This document shows positions 33,622-42,630 of a DNA stretch of 64,000 bases, piece by piece. Made by a program: the position numbers and the translations under genes. The notes below the pieces were generated by a model. That model was not told where the DNA came from, ran no database searches, and saw only the letters and a program-made list of their open reading frames with translations. The stretch spans positions 41,984-105,983 of the forward strand of contig JAPLFY010000103.1 in assembly GCA_026390435.1 (NCBI GenBank). The letters are read 5' to 3'. How positions within the stretch are numbered: position 1 is the stretch's first letter; each line of letters begins with the position of its first letter. Source of the stretch: Pseudomonadota bacterium (GTDB lineage: Bacteria; Bdellovibrionota_B; Oligoflexia; Oligoflexales; CAIYRB01).

Positions 33622-36039
33622 CTACTGAAGCTGGCTGAGGCGTTCCTTGGCCAGATTCGAGTAAAAAAGATTGTTACCGTCCTCACTCGCTTTCTTGAAA
33701 GATTCGATCGCTTCAGCACGGCGGCCGGCGCGGTAAAGCAGGAGGCCGCCTTTGTACAAAGCCTCGGCGCGGCCTTCAATATTTTCGGCATCAGCACCCA
33801 CCTGCGCCAGAAGGCGACCAGCGTCTAGATACTGATTAGCTTTGCGGTAATCTTCAGCGAGGCTTGTGAGTTCAGATGCCCAGACTTTCTTGGCTGCCGC
33901 ATCGTCGGCAAACTCTTTAGGCGTCATATATTTGAGTAGACTGATAGCCTGCTTACGCTCATTTGCCATGCCTAATTGGCCAAATCGTTTGCCAAGGTCT
34001 GCCAGCATTAAAACAGCGCTACCTGACGGACTGAAATTGCGCGTCCAGTCGGTATTTTCTCCGCCATTCTGGGTGGACTTTTTCGTCGTTAAGGCATCCG
34101 TCCAGTTGTTAAGCACGATCTTCGGGCCAATGCGAATTTTGGCTGGGCTTTTAATCGTCTGCTCAAATGGCTCTTTATAAGCAACTGTGAGCTTAGCTTT
34201 TTCCTCCGCACTTAGACGGTCCCACGCCTGTTCCGCCGACTTGTCAGCATTGCGACTTAGTGCCGCAAGACTGCTAATGCGGCTCGGGTCGGCACCATTC
34301 TGTTTCGCTTCCTCTGCTCCCTCACCGGCAGTGACTGCCAGCCAAAAAGAGGATTTAAAGCGGTCAGGACCCTCAGTGCTTGATTTTGCCGCCGCGGCGT
34401 AAAGGTCGATCGCTTTAGAGCTCTGACCAAGCTTTCGGTACGCTTCGGCTAGATACCAAGCAATTTTCGTCGATTGCTTTACCTTTTGCCGGGACTTTGG
34501 CAGTGACTCAAAGTCGTCTATAGCTTCGACCAACTTGCCAGACTCAATTTTTGACTGCAAATTCGCGTTTAGCTTAGCGTCGAATCTTTGTTCCAGTTCG
34601 CTCTTATAGGGTTCTGCGCCACTACCAGTAAACCTCTTAAAATAGCCTTCAGCAAATTGGCCCGTTGAACGCTGCCATGCCGTATTTGGATTTAGCATGT
34701 CGCTGAGAAGCAGACTGGCGGTCAGAAAGGCCGTCCGCGAGCTCTCAACTACGGGGTAAGAGGCTACAAGTGCAGCATGAACTGGCCCGGTAAGTGCCGG
34801 CAATGCTTTTGCATCCGGACTCTTAGCAGTCGCTGAGGCAGCGCTCCACCAGGCCAGTCGCAGGGCAATTTGAGCTGCCAACTCGCCATTCTGATGCGGT
34901 TTGATCGTCGCAAGCGGCACCAAAAGTTTTTTCAGTGCACCAACGTTTTCCGCCTCATGATAGCGAATCGCTGCAATGTCCAACTTCCGAAGTTTGGCGA
35001 AGTCAGCTAGGGGGCTCTCAGGATGCTTTTGCACTAAAGCGGCAAAATATCCGTCAGCTAACGTCAAATTACCCTGACCTAGCTGCGCTTCAGCGAAACG
35101 CCATAAGTGCAGAGCATCTCGGTCAAACACACTATGGTCACGACGCAAAACCTGTTCGTAGGCGACGAGCGCTTTCGCTTCGTGACCCATATTAAATAGT
35201 TTACCCGCATAGTCTGCCATGGCTTCGGCAGAGCTGAGGACCTGAGGTTGTGCCGTAGGTAGCTTGGGTCGACGACTTAAACCTTCTTCGTAGGCAGCGG
35301 TCTTCAAGGCGTAAATATAAGGAGGAAAGTCGCGCCACGCTTTGCCTGTTCCATCTTGGGCTTGCCGCATTCCGGCGCTTAGCTGTTCAGGAGTCGCGAA
35401 GAGCTGGGAGGGTGGCGCCACCAGTAATTTGCGCCCAGGCCCAGAGGCATTTGGATTTGCTGCAGTGGTTAACATAGAAGGGTCGGTCGAACCCGGAGCT
35501 ACGAGCTTAAATTTGCTAGCCTCGGGATGCTCGGAGCTAACCACATTTGATTCGCTCCTGTTGCTGGTAGTGCTCTCGGGGCTCGCGTTGCCCGCACTCT
35601 CAGAGGCAACCGGCATCCCGGTGCTTGGGTCGCGTTCCTCGGTAAAATCAGCATCGTAAATATCTACCGCAACCCGAAATGGCTCTTTAAAAGTACTGAC
35701 CAAGGCCCGCACATCGCGGTCCCGAAGTATGAATTTAACCTCGGTACCGTAGGGACCCAGTTCTTTAATAATAGTTCTCTTAATCAATCGTTCATCGTAC
35801 TGATCTAAAGCAGGCAGTTCGTTTGGGGCGGTCTTGTGGAAGGTCAACACCAGAGCATGGGCACTCTTATCGTAGCGCTGAGTCACTTCGCGCTCGGTGG
35901 TGAAGGGCAGTACTAGTTGCGTATAGATTCCCGCAGCCAAGCCTTGAGTAGCGCTCATGACAGTGATCATGATGCCTACGGCAACCAGCATAGCTGTGAA
36001 AATTTGAAGTGGCAGAGGCGATCGACGCATGGGCAGCAT
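33622..36039 (-). CDS. Large TPR protein with N-terminal beta domain, first gene of the flagellar operon
   Basis: The 805-residue protein begins with a membrane anchor or signal peptide (about 10-36). A beta-rich domain of roughly 110 residues follows (LVLPFTTEREVTQRYDK, then FKEPFRVAVDIYDADF), reminiscent of AMIN-like domains. A low-complexity Ser/Asn/Pro linker leads into a long helical part of TPR-like repeats from about 260 to the end; the clearest are EALYKGGLLLYRAGRRAEAI and LAEAYRKLGQSSKAIDLY. Such proteins serve as periplasmic scaffolds. The gene is 28 bases upstream of the activator gene, so it appears to open the flagellar transcript. A specific motility role is inferred. ATG 36030 is an alternative start; neither has a strong ribosome site. 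Confidence 0.75.
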   Translation of the reverse strand: MLPMRRSPLPLQIFTAMLVAVGIMITVMSATQGLAAGIYTQLVLPFTTEREVTQRYDKSAHALVLTFHKTAPNELPALDQYDERLIKRTIIKELGPYGTEVKFILRDRDVRALVSTFKEPFRVAVDIYDADFTEERDPSTGMPVASESAGNASPESTTSNRSESNVVSSEHPEASKFKLVAPGSTDPSMLTTAANPNASGPGRKLLVAPPSQLFATPEQLSAGMRQAQDGTGKAWRDFPPYIYALKTAAYEEGLSRRPKLPTAQPQVLSSAEAMADYAGKLFNMGHEAKALVAYEQVLRRDHSVFDRDALHLWRFAEAQLGQGNLTLADGYFAALVQKHPESPLADFAKLRKLDIAAIRYHEAENVGALKKLLVPLATIKPHQNGELAAQIALRLAWWSAASATAKSPDAKALPALTGPVHAALVASYPVVESSRTAFLTASLLLSDMLNPNTAWQRSTGQFAEGYFKRFTGSGAEPYKSELEQRFDAKLNANLQSKIESGKLVEAIDDFESLPKSRQKVKQSTKIAWYLAEAYRKLGQSSKAIDLYAAAAKSSTEGPDRFKSSFWLAVTAGEGAEEAKQNGADPSRISSLAALSRNADKSAEQAWDRLSAEEKAKLTVAYKEPFEQTIKSPAKIRIGPKIVLNNWTDALTTKKSTQNGGENTDWTRNFSPSGSAVLMLADLGKRFGQLGMANERKQAISLLKYMTPKEFADDAAAKKVWASELTSLAEDYRKANQYLDAGRLLAQVGADAENIEGRAEALYKGGLLLYRAGRRAEAIESFKKASEDGNNLFYSNLAKERLSQLQ

Positions 36040-36084
36040 TTGCTCGGTGAAAGGGGGAAATTGGGCAGGGGTCTCCTATAACAA

Positions 36085-36099
36085 GCAATTTATGTGCCA
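36085..36099 (-). promoter_or_regulatory. Sigma-54 (RpoN) promoter of the TPR-flagellar operon
   Basis: On the minus strand the sequence is TGGCAC-ATAAA-TTGC, followed by T. It has the invariant GG and GC separated by exactly ten bases, as in the -24/-12 consensus. The -12 element lies about 46 bases before the start of the TPR gene. The operon itself encodes a sigma-54 activator. Confidence 0.75.
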
Positions 36100-36312
36100 T
36101 GTTTGCCCACCGCCGGAAATCCGCCTGGGACGGGATTGCCGCTCTCACGACTGCCAAATAACCGTCGCTATTAGGCGTCAAACTAGTGACAGCAACCGCC
36201 TTTTCTTGTCAGTATTTTGGCGGCTGTGGTACGACTTTTGGTACGGTGATGACAATCCACAGATAGCTTCAGTTGCCCAGGCAAGGGTCGCGATTAAAAA
36301 GGCGGCAAGATT

Positions 36313-37839
36313 ATGGATTCTAAGACTAACCCAGCGCCATCTATCCCTTGGCTAGCCGGCTCACGCCCGCCACGCATCGCCGTTGTGGGCGATGTCATTT
36401 TAGACGAATATCTTGACGGTCAAGTCAATCGCATCTCGCCTGAAGCGCCAGTACCCGTACACTTAGTGACAAAAACCCTACACGGTGCCGGTGGCGCCGC
36501 CAATGCCGCGCGCAACATCAAACTGGCCGGTGGCGATGTCATACTGCTCAGTGTCATAGGCACTGACGAGGCCGGCCGCAATTTACGCAGTCTCCTGCAG
36601 CGAGATCAGATTGATACCTCTTACCTGCAAGCGGTCAACGATCGACCAACGATCCGCAAAACGAGGATTACCTCCAGCAGCCACCAGCTAGTGCGTGTCG
36701 ACTGGGAGCGCATTCACCCGATCAGCCAAGACGTGCAGGACTGGATCATGAACGGTCTTAAATCTATTGAATTTGATGCCCTACTGATCAGCGACTATGG
36801 CAAAGGCGCACTTCCGATCAGCCTGCTCAGCAATCTGCTAAATCTAGCCGTACAACGCAAAGTACCGGCAGTAGTAGATCCAAAGGGCAGAGATTTCAGC
36901 AAGTACCTGCATGCTTCGCTAATCACGCCCAATCGCAAGGAAGCATGCGATGCTCTCGGCTTAGATCCGGCCGAAGATCACTCTGGTGAAGAGTTAGGGC
37001 GGCGCTTGCAGAGTACCTTCGGCCTGCAAGACGTACTGGTGACTATGGGCCCTAAGGGAATGGTTCTAGTTCCCCAAGCTGGGAGCAAAGACACCCCACA
37101 TCCCATCGAGTTGCCTGCTGTAGCGCGTGAAGTCTACGACGTTTCGGGAGCCGGTGATACCGTAGTGGCTGTCATGACCTTATGCTTGGCAGCGCGTGCC
37201 CCGATGATTGATGCCATGCACATCGCCAACACAGCGGCGGCATTGGTAGTGGCTAAATGGGGGACGCAACCCATCCGTCTCGATGAATTAACTGAGGCAC
37301 TGCATCGGCATCCCGATGCCCCGATAACCAAACAAGTCTTCAGCACACAAAATAAAATCTCAACTCGAGAAGCTATTCGGCATCACATCAGTGATCCTAG
37401 CCTTCGCCATAAAAAAGTTGTTTTCACCAATGGCTGTTTCGACATCCTGCACGGTGGCCATGTGGCTTACCTCGAGAAGGCACGTTCGCTGGGCGATCTG
37501 CTCGTGGTCGGTGTGAATACCGACGAGTCTGTACGCGCTCTAAAAGGAGCCTCAAGGCCTTACGTTGCAGCTAGCGACCGCATGCGCCTTCTCGCTGCCC
37601 TATCCTGCGTCGACTTTGTGGTTCCATTTGGAGAAAGCACCCCTCTAGACCTCATTACAGTTTTGGCTCCCGACGTCCTGGTGAAAGGGGCTGACTACGA
37701 TAAGGACGCTCCCGCCACCTCGGCAAAAGCCATTGTCGGAGCCGATGTCGTTCGCGCGCACGGCGGCACGGTTGAAGCAATTGAGCTTGTCCCCGGCCTT
37801 TCGACCTCCGCTTTGGTAGATCGCATCAGAGGCCATTAG
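36313..37839 (+). CDS. hldE: Bifunctional heptose kinase / heptose-1-P adenylyltransferase HldE
   Basis: HldE phosphorylates D-glycero-beta-D-manno-heptose-7-phosphate at C1 and later adenylylates heptose-1-phosphate, making ADP-heptose for LPS inner core. The 508 residues divide into a PfkB-family kinase (about 1-335; VGDVILDEYLDGQVNRISPE at the start, GAGGAANAARN and the catalytic DVSGAGDTV) and a nucleotidyltransferase domain from about 370 (TNGCFDILHGGHVAYL with HxGH at 380-383, later LVKGADYDKD). Length and domain order equal those of the E. coli enzyme. It diverges from the TPR-flagellar operon across 273 bases. Confidence 0.96.
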   Translation: MDSKTNPAPSIPWLAGSRPPRIAVVGDVILDEYLDGQVNRISPEAPVPVHLVTKTLHGAGGAANAARNIKLAGGDVILLSVIGTDEAGRNLRSLLQRDQIDTSYLQAVNDRPTIRKTRITSSSHQLVRVDWERIHPISQDVQDWIMNGLKSIEFDALLISDYGKGALPISLLSNLLNLAVQRKVPAVVDPKGRDFSKYLHASLITPNRKEACDALGLDPAEDHSGEELGRRLQSTFGLQDVLVTMGPKGMVLVPQAGSKDTPHPIELPAVAREVYDVSGAGDTVVAVMTLCLAARAPMIDAMHIANTAAALVVAKWGTQPIRLDELTEALHRHPDAPITKQVFSTQNKISTREAIRHHISDPSLRHKKVVFTNGCFDILHGGHVAYLEKARSLGDLLVVGVNTDESVRALKGASRPYVAASDRMRLLAALSCVDFVVPFGESTPLDLITVLAPDVLVKGADYDKDAPATSAKAIVGADVVRAHGGTVEAIELVPGLSTSALVDRIRGH

Positions 37840-37845
37840 TACCTA

Positions 37846-37880
37846 TAATCAATGAAAAAATACTGATTAGTTAGTTTTTC
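37846..37880 (+). terminator. Weak terminator-like hairpin after hldE
   Basis: TAATCA and TGATTA form a 6-bp AT stem with a 12-base loop, followed within a few bases by GTTAGTTTTT. The stem is weak, so the call is tentative. Confidence 0.25.
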
Positions 37881-37938
37881 CCTAAAGAATTTCGCCCAGA
37901 TGTCGACGAGGTTCTTAGTTGGGGGAGGGCTAACGCCT

Positions 37939-38322
37939 ATGACAAAGGCAAAAAATTTAGATCTGAGGGTAGACGAACGCGATGGCCGGTTCACCGGCGA
38001 GTTTTCGCTGAAGCTATTACCAATAGATCAAACTGGGAAAGTTATTCCCGTCCGGCCCATGGATGTGTCGCTACGGGGCCTAGGTTTTTTGGCGCGTGAG
38101 GCAATCAAAATCGGCAGTATCCATACTCTGCTGATTGGAGAACGGCGATTCCGCGTGGAACTCGCGTACTGCAGCTCTCATTTAGGTATCGAGGGCCTAT
38201 TTCGCTGTGGCCTATTTTTGCGTGAAGCAGATGGAAATTTGCAGTTGGCCTGTGAGGAAAGCGGCCTTCTCCAGGAAAATAATAGCTACCGTTCAATTTA
38301 TACAAAAAGACAGGTTTCATGA
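37939..38322 (+). CDS. PilZ-like domain protein
   Basis: A 127-residue soluble protein. It has MDVSLRGLGF near residues 42-51, matching the (D/N)xSxxG half of the PilZ c-di-GMP motif, followed by beta strands as in PilZ. The upstream RxxxR half is poorly conserved (candidates in RVDERDGRF), so c-di-GMP binding is uncertain. I start at the ATG at 37939, preceded by GGGGGAGGG; an ATG at 37900 in frame lacks such a site. It precedes the MBOAT gene by 16 bases and may be co-transcribed with it, which would link polysaccharide acylation to c-di-GMP; that is inference. Confidence 0.55.
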   Translation: MTKAKNLDLRVDERDGRFTGEFSLKLLPIDQTGKVIPVRPMDVSLRGLGFLAREAIKIGSIHTLLIGERRFRVELAYCSSHLGIEGLFRCGLFLREADGNLQLACEESGLLQENNSYRSIYTKRQVS

Positions 38323-38338
38323 CTGGACGGTGAGCTAG

Positions 38339-39754
38339 ATGCTTTTTCCTACTGTTGAATTTGCCATTTTCTTCGGACTAGTTTTCGCACTTAGCTGGGC
38401 ATGTGCTGGCTTTCCACAACTACGAAAGTTAGTTCTGGTGGTGGCAAGTTTTATCTTTTACGGCTGGTGGGATTATCGTTTCGTCTTCCTCTTATTCAAC
38501 TGCACTATGGCCAACTATATTTTCGGGCTGCTGCTAGAACGCTACGATCAAGATAAACCGCGCCGAACGATCGCTACGATTGCCGTGATTTTTAACTTAG
38601 GAGTCCTGGCTTACTTTAAATACACAGGATTTTTTCTAAGTTCACTCAACGATCTATTGAATACTCTAGGACTCGAACAGGCTGTGAAAGTGGCGGAAGT
38701 CATCCTTCCTGTTGGCGTTTCTTTTTATACTTTTCAAGGTATCAGCTACGTTGTGGATATATACCAGCGACGCATGAAGGCGGTAGAAAGTCCGCTCGAT
38801 ATGCTTTTATTTAAATCATTTTTCCCGCAATTGGTGGCAGGTCCGATTGTGCGGGCGAGTGATTTTCTACCGCAATTATCGAAAACACCAAGTCAACTTC
38901 GCGCAACGCGCGCACTTCTGCTCATTGCGTTTGGGCTGTTAAAAAAAGTGGTATTAGCAAACTATCTAGCCACAGATCTAGTAAATCCAGTATTTTCATC
39001 GCCAAAAACACATAGCACAATTGACTTGATTTTGGCTGCTTATGGCTATGCGGTGCAGATATACTGCGACTTCAGTGCCTATACGGATATGGCCATAGGC
39101 GTAGCCTTACTTTTCGGCTACGAGTTTCCGACCAACTTCAATCAGCCCTACCGGGCTGCATCGTTGCAGGACTTTTGGCGGCGCTGGCATATGTCCTTGT
39201 CGGCTTTTTTAAAAGACTATCTCTATATTCCTCTCGGGGGCTCCCGGGGTAGTCGCATGAAAACCTATCGCAATCTGATGCTCACCATGATCCTTGGAGG
39301 ACTATGGCACGGAGCAGCATGGACCTTTGTCATTTGGGGCGCGCTACACGGCGCTGGTCTTTGTGTGGAAAGGGCGTTGCAACAGCGCAAAGCTATTACC
39401 CTTCAGTCGCGTCAGACTCGTTGGTTAAAACCGTTTCAAATTTTATTTACATTTCATTATGTGTGTTTAGCTTGGATTTTTTTCAATGCGGAGTCGCTTA
39501 GCTCGGCTCTGAGTTACTTAAGGTCTCTAGGCAACACTGACATACAGGCTAAGTACCTTACTCCCTTTTCGCTATTTCTCATCGGTTGCGGCTTGATGAC
39601 ACAATTTCTGAAAAGCGATTTACTGGACCGAATCGAAGCCAGGGCAATGCAGATACCACTACCCTTGCAAGCCACTGCTATGGCTCTTGTAGTAGTCGTT
39701 GTCACTGCGCTAAGTCCAGGTTCGCTGGCGCCTTTTATTTATTTTCGCTTTTAA
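38339..39754 (+). CDS. MBOAT family O-acyltransferase (AlgI-like)
   Basis: Membrane-bound O-acyltransferases such as AlgI pass acetyl groups across the inner membrane for exopolysaccharide or peptidoglycan acetylation. This 471-residue, about eleven-helix protein has the AlgI-type blocks: LPVGVSFYTFQGISYVVDIY, FFPQLVAGPIVR, NFNQPYRAASLQDFWRRWHM, FLKDYLYIPLGGSR and the catalytic His324 in GGLWHGAAWTF. An SGNH hydrolase-family gene faces it 29 bases after the stop; AlgI-type systems commonly pair an MBOAT with an SGNH protein. The polymer acylated here cannot be identified, since no glycan synthase is adjacent. Confidence 0.9.
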   Translation: MLFPTVEFAIFFGLVFALSWACAGFPQLRKLVLVVASFIFYGWWDYRFVFLLFNCTMANYIFGLLLERYDQDKPRRTIATIAVIFNLGVLAYFKYTGFFLSSLNDLLNTLGLEQAVKVAEVILPVGVSFYTFQGISYVVDIYQRRMKAVESPLDMLLFKSFFPQLVAGPIVRASDFLPQLSKTPSQLRATRALLLIAFGLLKKVVLANYLATDLVNPVFSSPKTHSTIDLILAAYGYAVQIYCDFSAYTDMAIGVALLFGYEFPTNFNQPYRAASLQDFWRRWHMSLSAFLKDYLYIPLGGSRGSRMKTYRNLMLTMILGGLWHGAAWTFVIWGALHGAGLCVERALQQRKAITLQSRQTRWLKPFQILFTFHYVCLAWIFFNAESLSSALSYLRSLGNTDIQAKYLTPFSLFLIGCGLMTQFLKSDLLDRIEARAMQIPLPLQATAMALVVVVVTALSPGSLAPFIYFRF

Positions 39755-39783
39755 AAATCTGTTGGTGCTTCGCACGCCTGAAA

Positions 39784-40575
39784 CTAACTACGACTGATCT
39801 TCTTCAGTGGTTGGCGGAGTGCTGTTGCCCAAATGGCATAACCCTCACGGGTCAGATGAACTCCATCGAATGACACAGCTTTAGTCAGTGACCCGTCCGG
39901 AGCAAGAAATAACGACCCAGCATCGAGGTATTGCACTTCATGTCGAGCAGCCATACCAGCAATCATTGTATTTATAGCGCGAATTTTTCCTCGCCGTGGG
40001 TTCTGGGCTTCTTCACCACTAGGTAAAATACCCATTAGTAGTACGTGAGTGGCCGGCGAAGCACCGTGAATTTCATCAATAATCTGGGCCAGACCACCAG
40101 TGATTTGCTCAGGTGTTGAGACCGCAAGATTGTTAATTCCAGCCATTAAAACCACTATTTTGGGTCTAGCCGTGGTAAACAATCCGTTCTGAACCCGCCA
40201 AAGTATATGTTCAACCCTGTCTGATGCAATACCGGCATTTAGCACGCGATTAAACTTAATTTTTTGCGCCCAAATCTTGTGATTCAATTCCCAGCCTTGA
40301 GTAATGGAATCACCAAGTAACATCACCTCAGGTGACTGACTGGCAGCTTTGGCCACAATGGCTTGATGCCTTTTTAGCCAGGCGGCATTGCTGGCTCTAG
40401 ATTTAGCCTCCACCGTTCCCAACGAGGTTGCATGAGCTCCCTCACTAGCCGTGGCAGAGACTCCTACTCCTACTCCTCCGTTGGACTGAGCGTTTGCTGT
40501 GACACACCAGATAAAGCTACCAACCGTTAGCAACATCCGTAGTCCAGATGAGTTGTGACTTAAGATCTTAAGCAT
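39784..40575 (-). CDS. Exported SGNH/GDSL-family hydrolase
   Basis: The 263-residue protein has a signal peptide (about 1-30, ending TANAQS) and the SGNH blocks: GDSIT with nucleophile Ser90, a block II Gly in NAGIASDRVEHILWR, GINN (block III) and DGVHLT with Asp237 and His240. This resembles the PAF-acetylhydrolase 1B-like group. A Gly/Ser-rich linker (31-50) separates signal and enzyme. Its place facing the MBOAT gene suggests the periplasmic partner that transfers or removes acyl groups on a polysaccharide; that pairing is inferred. AGAGGAT upstream of the ATG is the ribosome site. Confidence 0.85.
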   Translation of the reverse strand: MLKILSHNSSGLRMLLTVGSFIWCVTANAQSNGGVGVGVSATASEGAHATSLGTVEAKSRASNAAWLKRHQAIVAKAASQSPEVMLLGDSITQGWELNHKIWAQKIKFNRVLNAGIASDRVEHILWRVQNGLFTTARPKIVVLMAGINNLAVSTPEQITGGLAQIIDEIHGASPATHVLLMGILPSGEEAQNPRRGKIRAINTMIAGMAARHEVQYLDAGSLFLAPDGSLTKAVSFDGVHLTREGYAIWATALRQPLKKISRS

Positions 40576-40820
40576 AAAGAATATCCTCTAAGTCTACTAA
40601 CCAGCTTTACAGCACATGATGAACGCAGCCGCTGTTCGGAACAATTAAGGTACTGCAATTTCAATGCCGCATTTATACTCATAAATTCAATTAGTTGCGC
40701 CGCGAGTCATTACCAACATCCACACTACTGGCGAAGATATAGACAAAGTGGCCTTGACACCGTAAATCCAAGCATCAAGTTAGCGTTAGAGTGAGCTCGC
40801 TGAAGAATGAAGGCCTAGTC

Positions 40821-41273
40821 ATGACAGATATGCGCAGACGGACAAAACTAGTCATGGGGGAGGAAGAGGTGCCAACGACTAGGAGAGCCGGCGCCCGCTC
40901 CGCAGGTGCCCCAAACTATCTGGTGGTGACCAGCGATCCGAGTTTAGGATTTGCACTTGGGCGCTTGGCTCAGGCGCAGCATCTTTCTGTAATGATCTAT
41001 TGGTCTATCGGCAGCTTAATGGCAGCTCCACTGCTTCATGCTGATGCTTTAATCGTTGATCAAGACCTATGGCACGAGCTTCAAATACACGCTAATGCTA
41101 GAATCAAGAATGGTCTCTCGGGAATCCCGGTGATCATCACTACCGATATTAATCTTCCGACCATTGCCGTCGCTGCCGATGATCAAGTACGGGCAGTGAT
41201 GCCACAGCGCTGTGGTGCAGCCACCATACTGCAGGCTGCCGTTAAAGCAGCAAGGCACGAGCCAGAGCTCTAG
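40821..41273 (+). CDS. Receiver-like protein with degenerate phosphorylation site
   Basis: After about 30 basic residues the 150-residue protein follows a response-regulator receiver outline: YLVVTSDPSLGFALGRLAQ, then a central ALIVDQDL strand with an Asp at the phosphoacceptor position, then GIPVIITTD, and AVMPQRCGAATIL where the invariant Lys-Pro is expected. The acidic pair after strand 1 is reduced to a single Asp and the Lys is missing, so it would be an atypical receiver. The ATG at 40821 has GAAGG upstream; GTG 40791 is an alternative. A TTGACA lies at 40754. No kinase gene is adjacent. The family call is tentative. Confidence 0.45.
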   Translation: MTDMRRRTKLVMGEEEVPTTRRAGARSAGAPNYLVVTSDPSLGFALGRLAQAQHLSVMIYWSIGSLMAAPLLHADALIVDQDLWHELQIHANARIKNGLSGIPVIITTDINLPTIAVAADDQVRAVMPQRCGAATILQAAVKAARHEPEL

Positions 41274-41287
41274 TTAAAGGCTGAACG

Positions 41288-41986
41288 TCACACCTCAAAG
41301 ACAAATAAACTTTTGTCGAATCGGATCTGTGGTCCGTAATATCCCTTAGGATCAGGCTTTCCAAAAGCAACACCCATCACGACATGGGCGTTTCGGCCAA
41401 GTCCAAGAATTTTTTTGATACGAGCCTCGTCATATCCCTCCATTGGGCAACAAGCGTATCCCTGTGCAACCACCGCAAGCATGAAGTTTTCGGCAGCTAA
41501 AGCAGCTGATTTGGTCACCATCTCAAATAATGCAGCTTTCGATGTAGGTCCACGCGGCACCGGCCTAGTCAGCCCAGCAGCAGAAATCGCCACCCTCTTA
41601 ACTATGCCAGTTACTCCAACTGGATCTTGAAAATATACCGCCGGCATAGCCTTTTGATAATAATCGAGCGCCGACTGCTTCACGTCCGGTGACTTCTTTA
41701 ATTCAGCGATCATGAGATCACGATTGCGCCGCCAAGTGTCTACACGTGACACAATAAAAACTAGCTCGGCAGCCGTAGCTGCAGCCGGCTGAGAAAAACA
41801 AGCTTTTACAGCCGCCGCTTTTTTTTCAGGCGACCTTACCCAGTAAAACTCCCACATCTGCATATTAGATGAGTTAGGAGCTAATATCGCAGCATCCAGC
41901 GCTTTGCGGACTACTGCCTCCGGCACTGGCTCAGAGGTAAATTTCCGCACGCTTCGTCTAGTAGTCACGACGTCAAAGAATTCCAC
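41288..41986 (-). CDS. Nitroreductase family protein (FMN-dependent)
   Basis: The 232-residue protein begins with the family signature VVTTRRSVRKFTSEPVPE and APNSSNMQMWEFYWV, which bind FMN phosphate and the ring. It ends with AENFMLAVVAQGYACCPMEG, EARIKKILGLGRNAHVVMGVAFGKP. Nitroreductases reduce nitro groups, quinones or enones with NAD(P)H; the natural substrate here is unknown. I place the start at the GTG at 41986, which follows GGAGGT at seven bases. It overlaps the end of the upstream phosphatase gene by 14 bases, so the two are probably one transcript. Confidence 0.88.
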   Translation of the reverse strand: MEFFDVVTTRRSVRKFTSEPVPEAVVRKALDAAILAPNSSNMQMWEFYWVRSPEKKAAAVKACFSQPAAATAAELVFIVSRVDTWRRNRDLMIAELKKSPDVKQSALDYYQKAMPAVYFQDPVGVTGIVKRVAISAAGLTRPVPRGPTSKAALFEMVTKSAALAAENFMLAVVAQGYACCPMEGYDEARIKKILGLGRNAHVVMGVAFGKPDPKGYYGPQIRFDKSLFVFEV

Positions 41987-42503
41987 TACCAAGACCTCCA
42001 AGTCTTTCAGATACGTTCTTAAGAAGGCCACGACAGCCGTCTTCTAAGATATCAATCACGAGAGAAAAATCATCCAAAGATCCGTGATATGGATCGGGAA
42101 CTTCCGGGTAGTCTAGTTTTGTGTTGAATTGAGTAAAACGTTGCACCCTAACGAGATCCGTCTTGCTTGGTGCCAATTCACTCACGTTCCGGAAATTAGA
42201 CTCGTCCATGGTGAGAATAAAGTCAAACGCCGCAAAGTCCGCGACTTTGATCTGGCGTGCCCGATGCAGTAATTCATAACCACGCTTAGCGGCTACCTGC
42301 CGCATACGCACATCTGCCAATTCACCGAGGTGCCAATCACCAGTGCCGGCTGAATCCACCACGACGTGTTTAGCAAGATCGGCATCTGCGATAAATTTAC
42401 GAAAAACTCCCTCGGCGGCTGGAGAGCGACAGATGTTGCCTAGACAGACAAATAAAACGCTACAACTGGCCCCTTCAGACATGGGCTTTGTGATCTTACT
42501 CAT
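41973..42503 (-). CDS. Low-molecular-weight protein tyrosine phosphatase
   Basis: The 176-residue protein has the LMW-PTP P-loop CLGNICRS (nucleophile Cys20, Arg26) and the acid motif DPYHG near residue 137, with DSAGTGDWHLGE between. Bacterial members dephosphorylate tyrosine kinases of exopolysaccharide systems, or small molecules. No tyrosine kinase is adjacent. It overlaps the nitroreductase gene downstream and diverges from the peptidase gene. GGAGGTGG lies just ahead of the ATG. Confidence 0.92.
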   Translation of the reverse strand: MSKITKPMSEGASCSVLFVCLGNICRSPAAEGVFRKFIADADLAKHVVVDSAGTGDWHLGELADVRMRQVAAKRGYELLHRARQIKVADFAAFDFILTMDESNFRNVSELAPSKTDLVRVQRFTQFNTKLDYPEVPDPYHGSLDDFSLVIDILEDGCRGLLKNVSERLGGLGSGIL

Positions 42504-42630
42504 TCCACCTCCACTTTATAATAGCCTTACCATGTCGACGATGAGCCGACAATTGCTTGTACAAGGCAGCTCGGTTGAGGTTTAATTAACAGTGCAAAAC
42601 CGCTGTTTTTCTTACTTTTGAGGACCAGTT

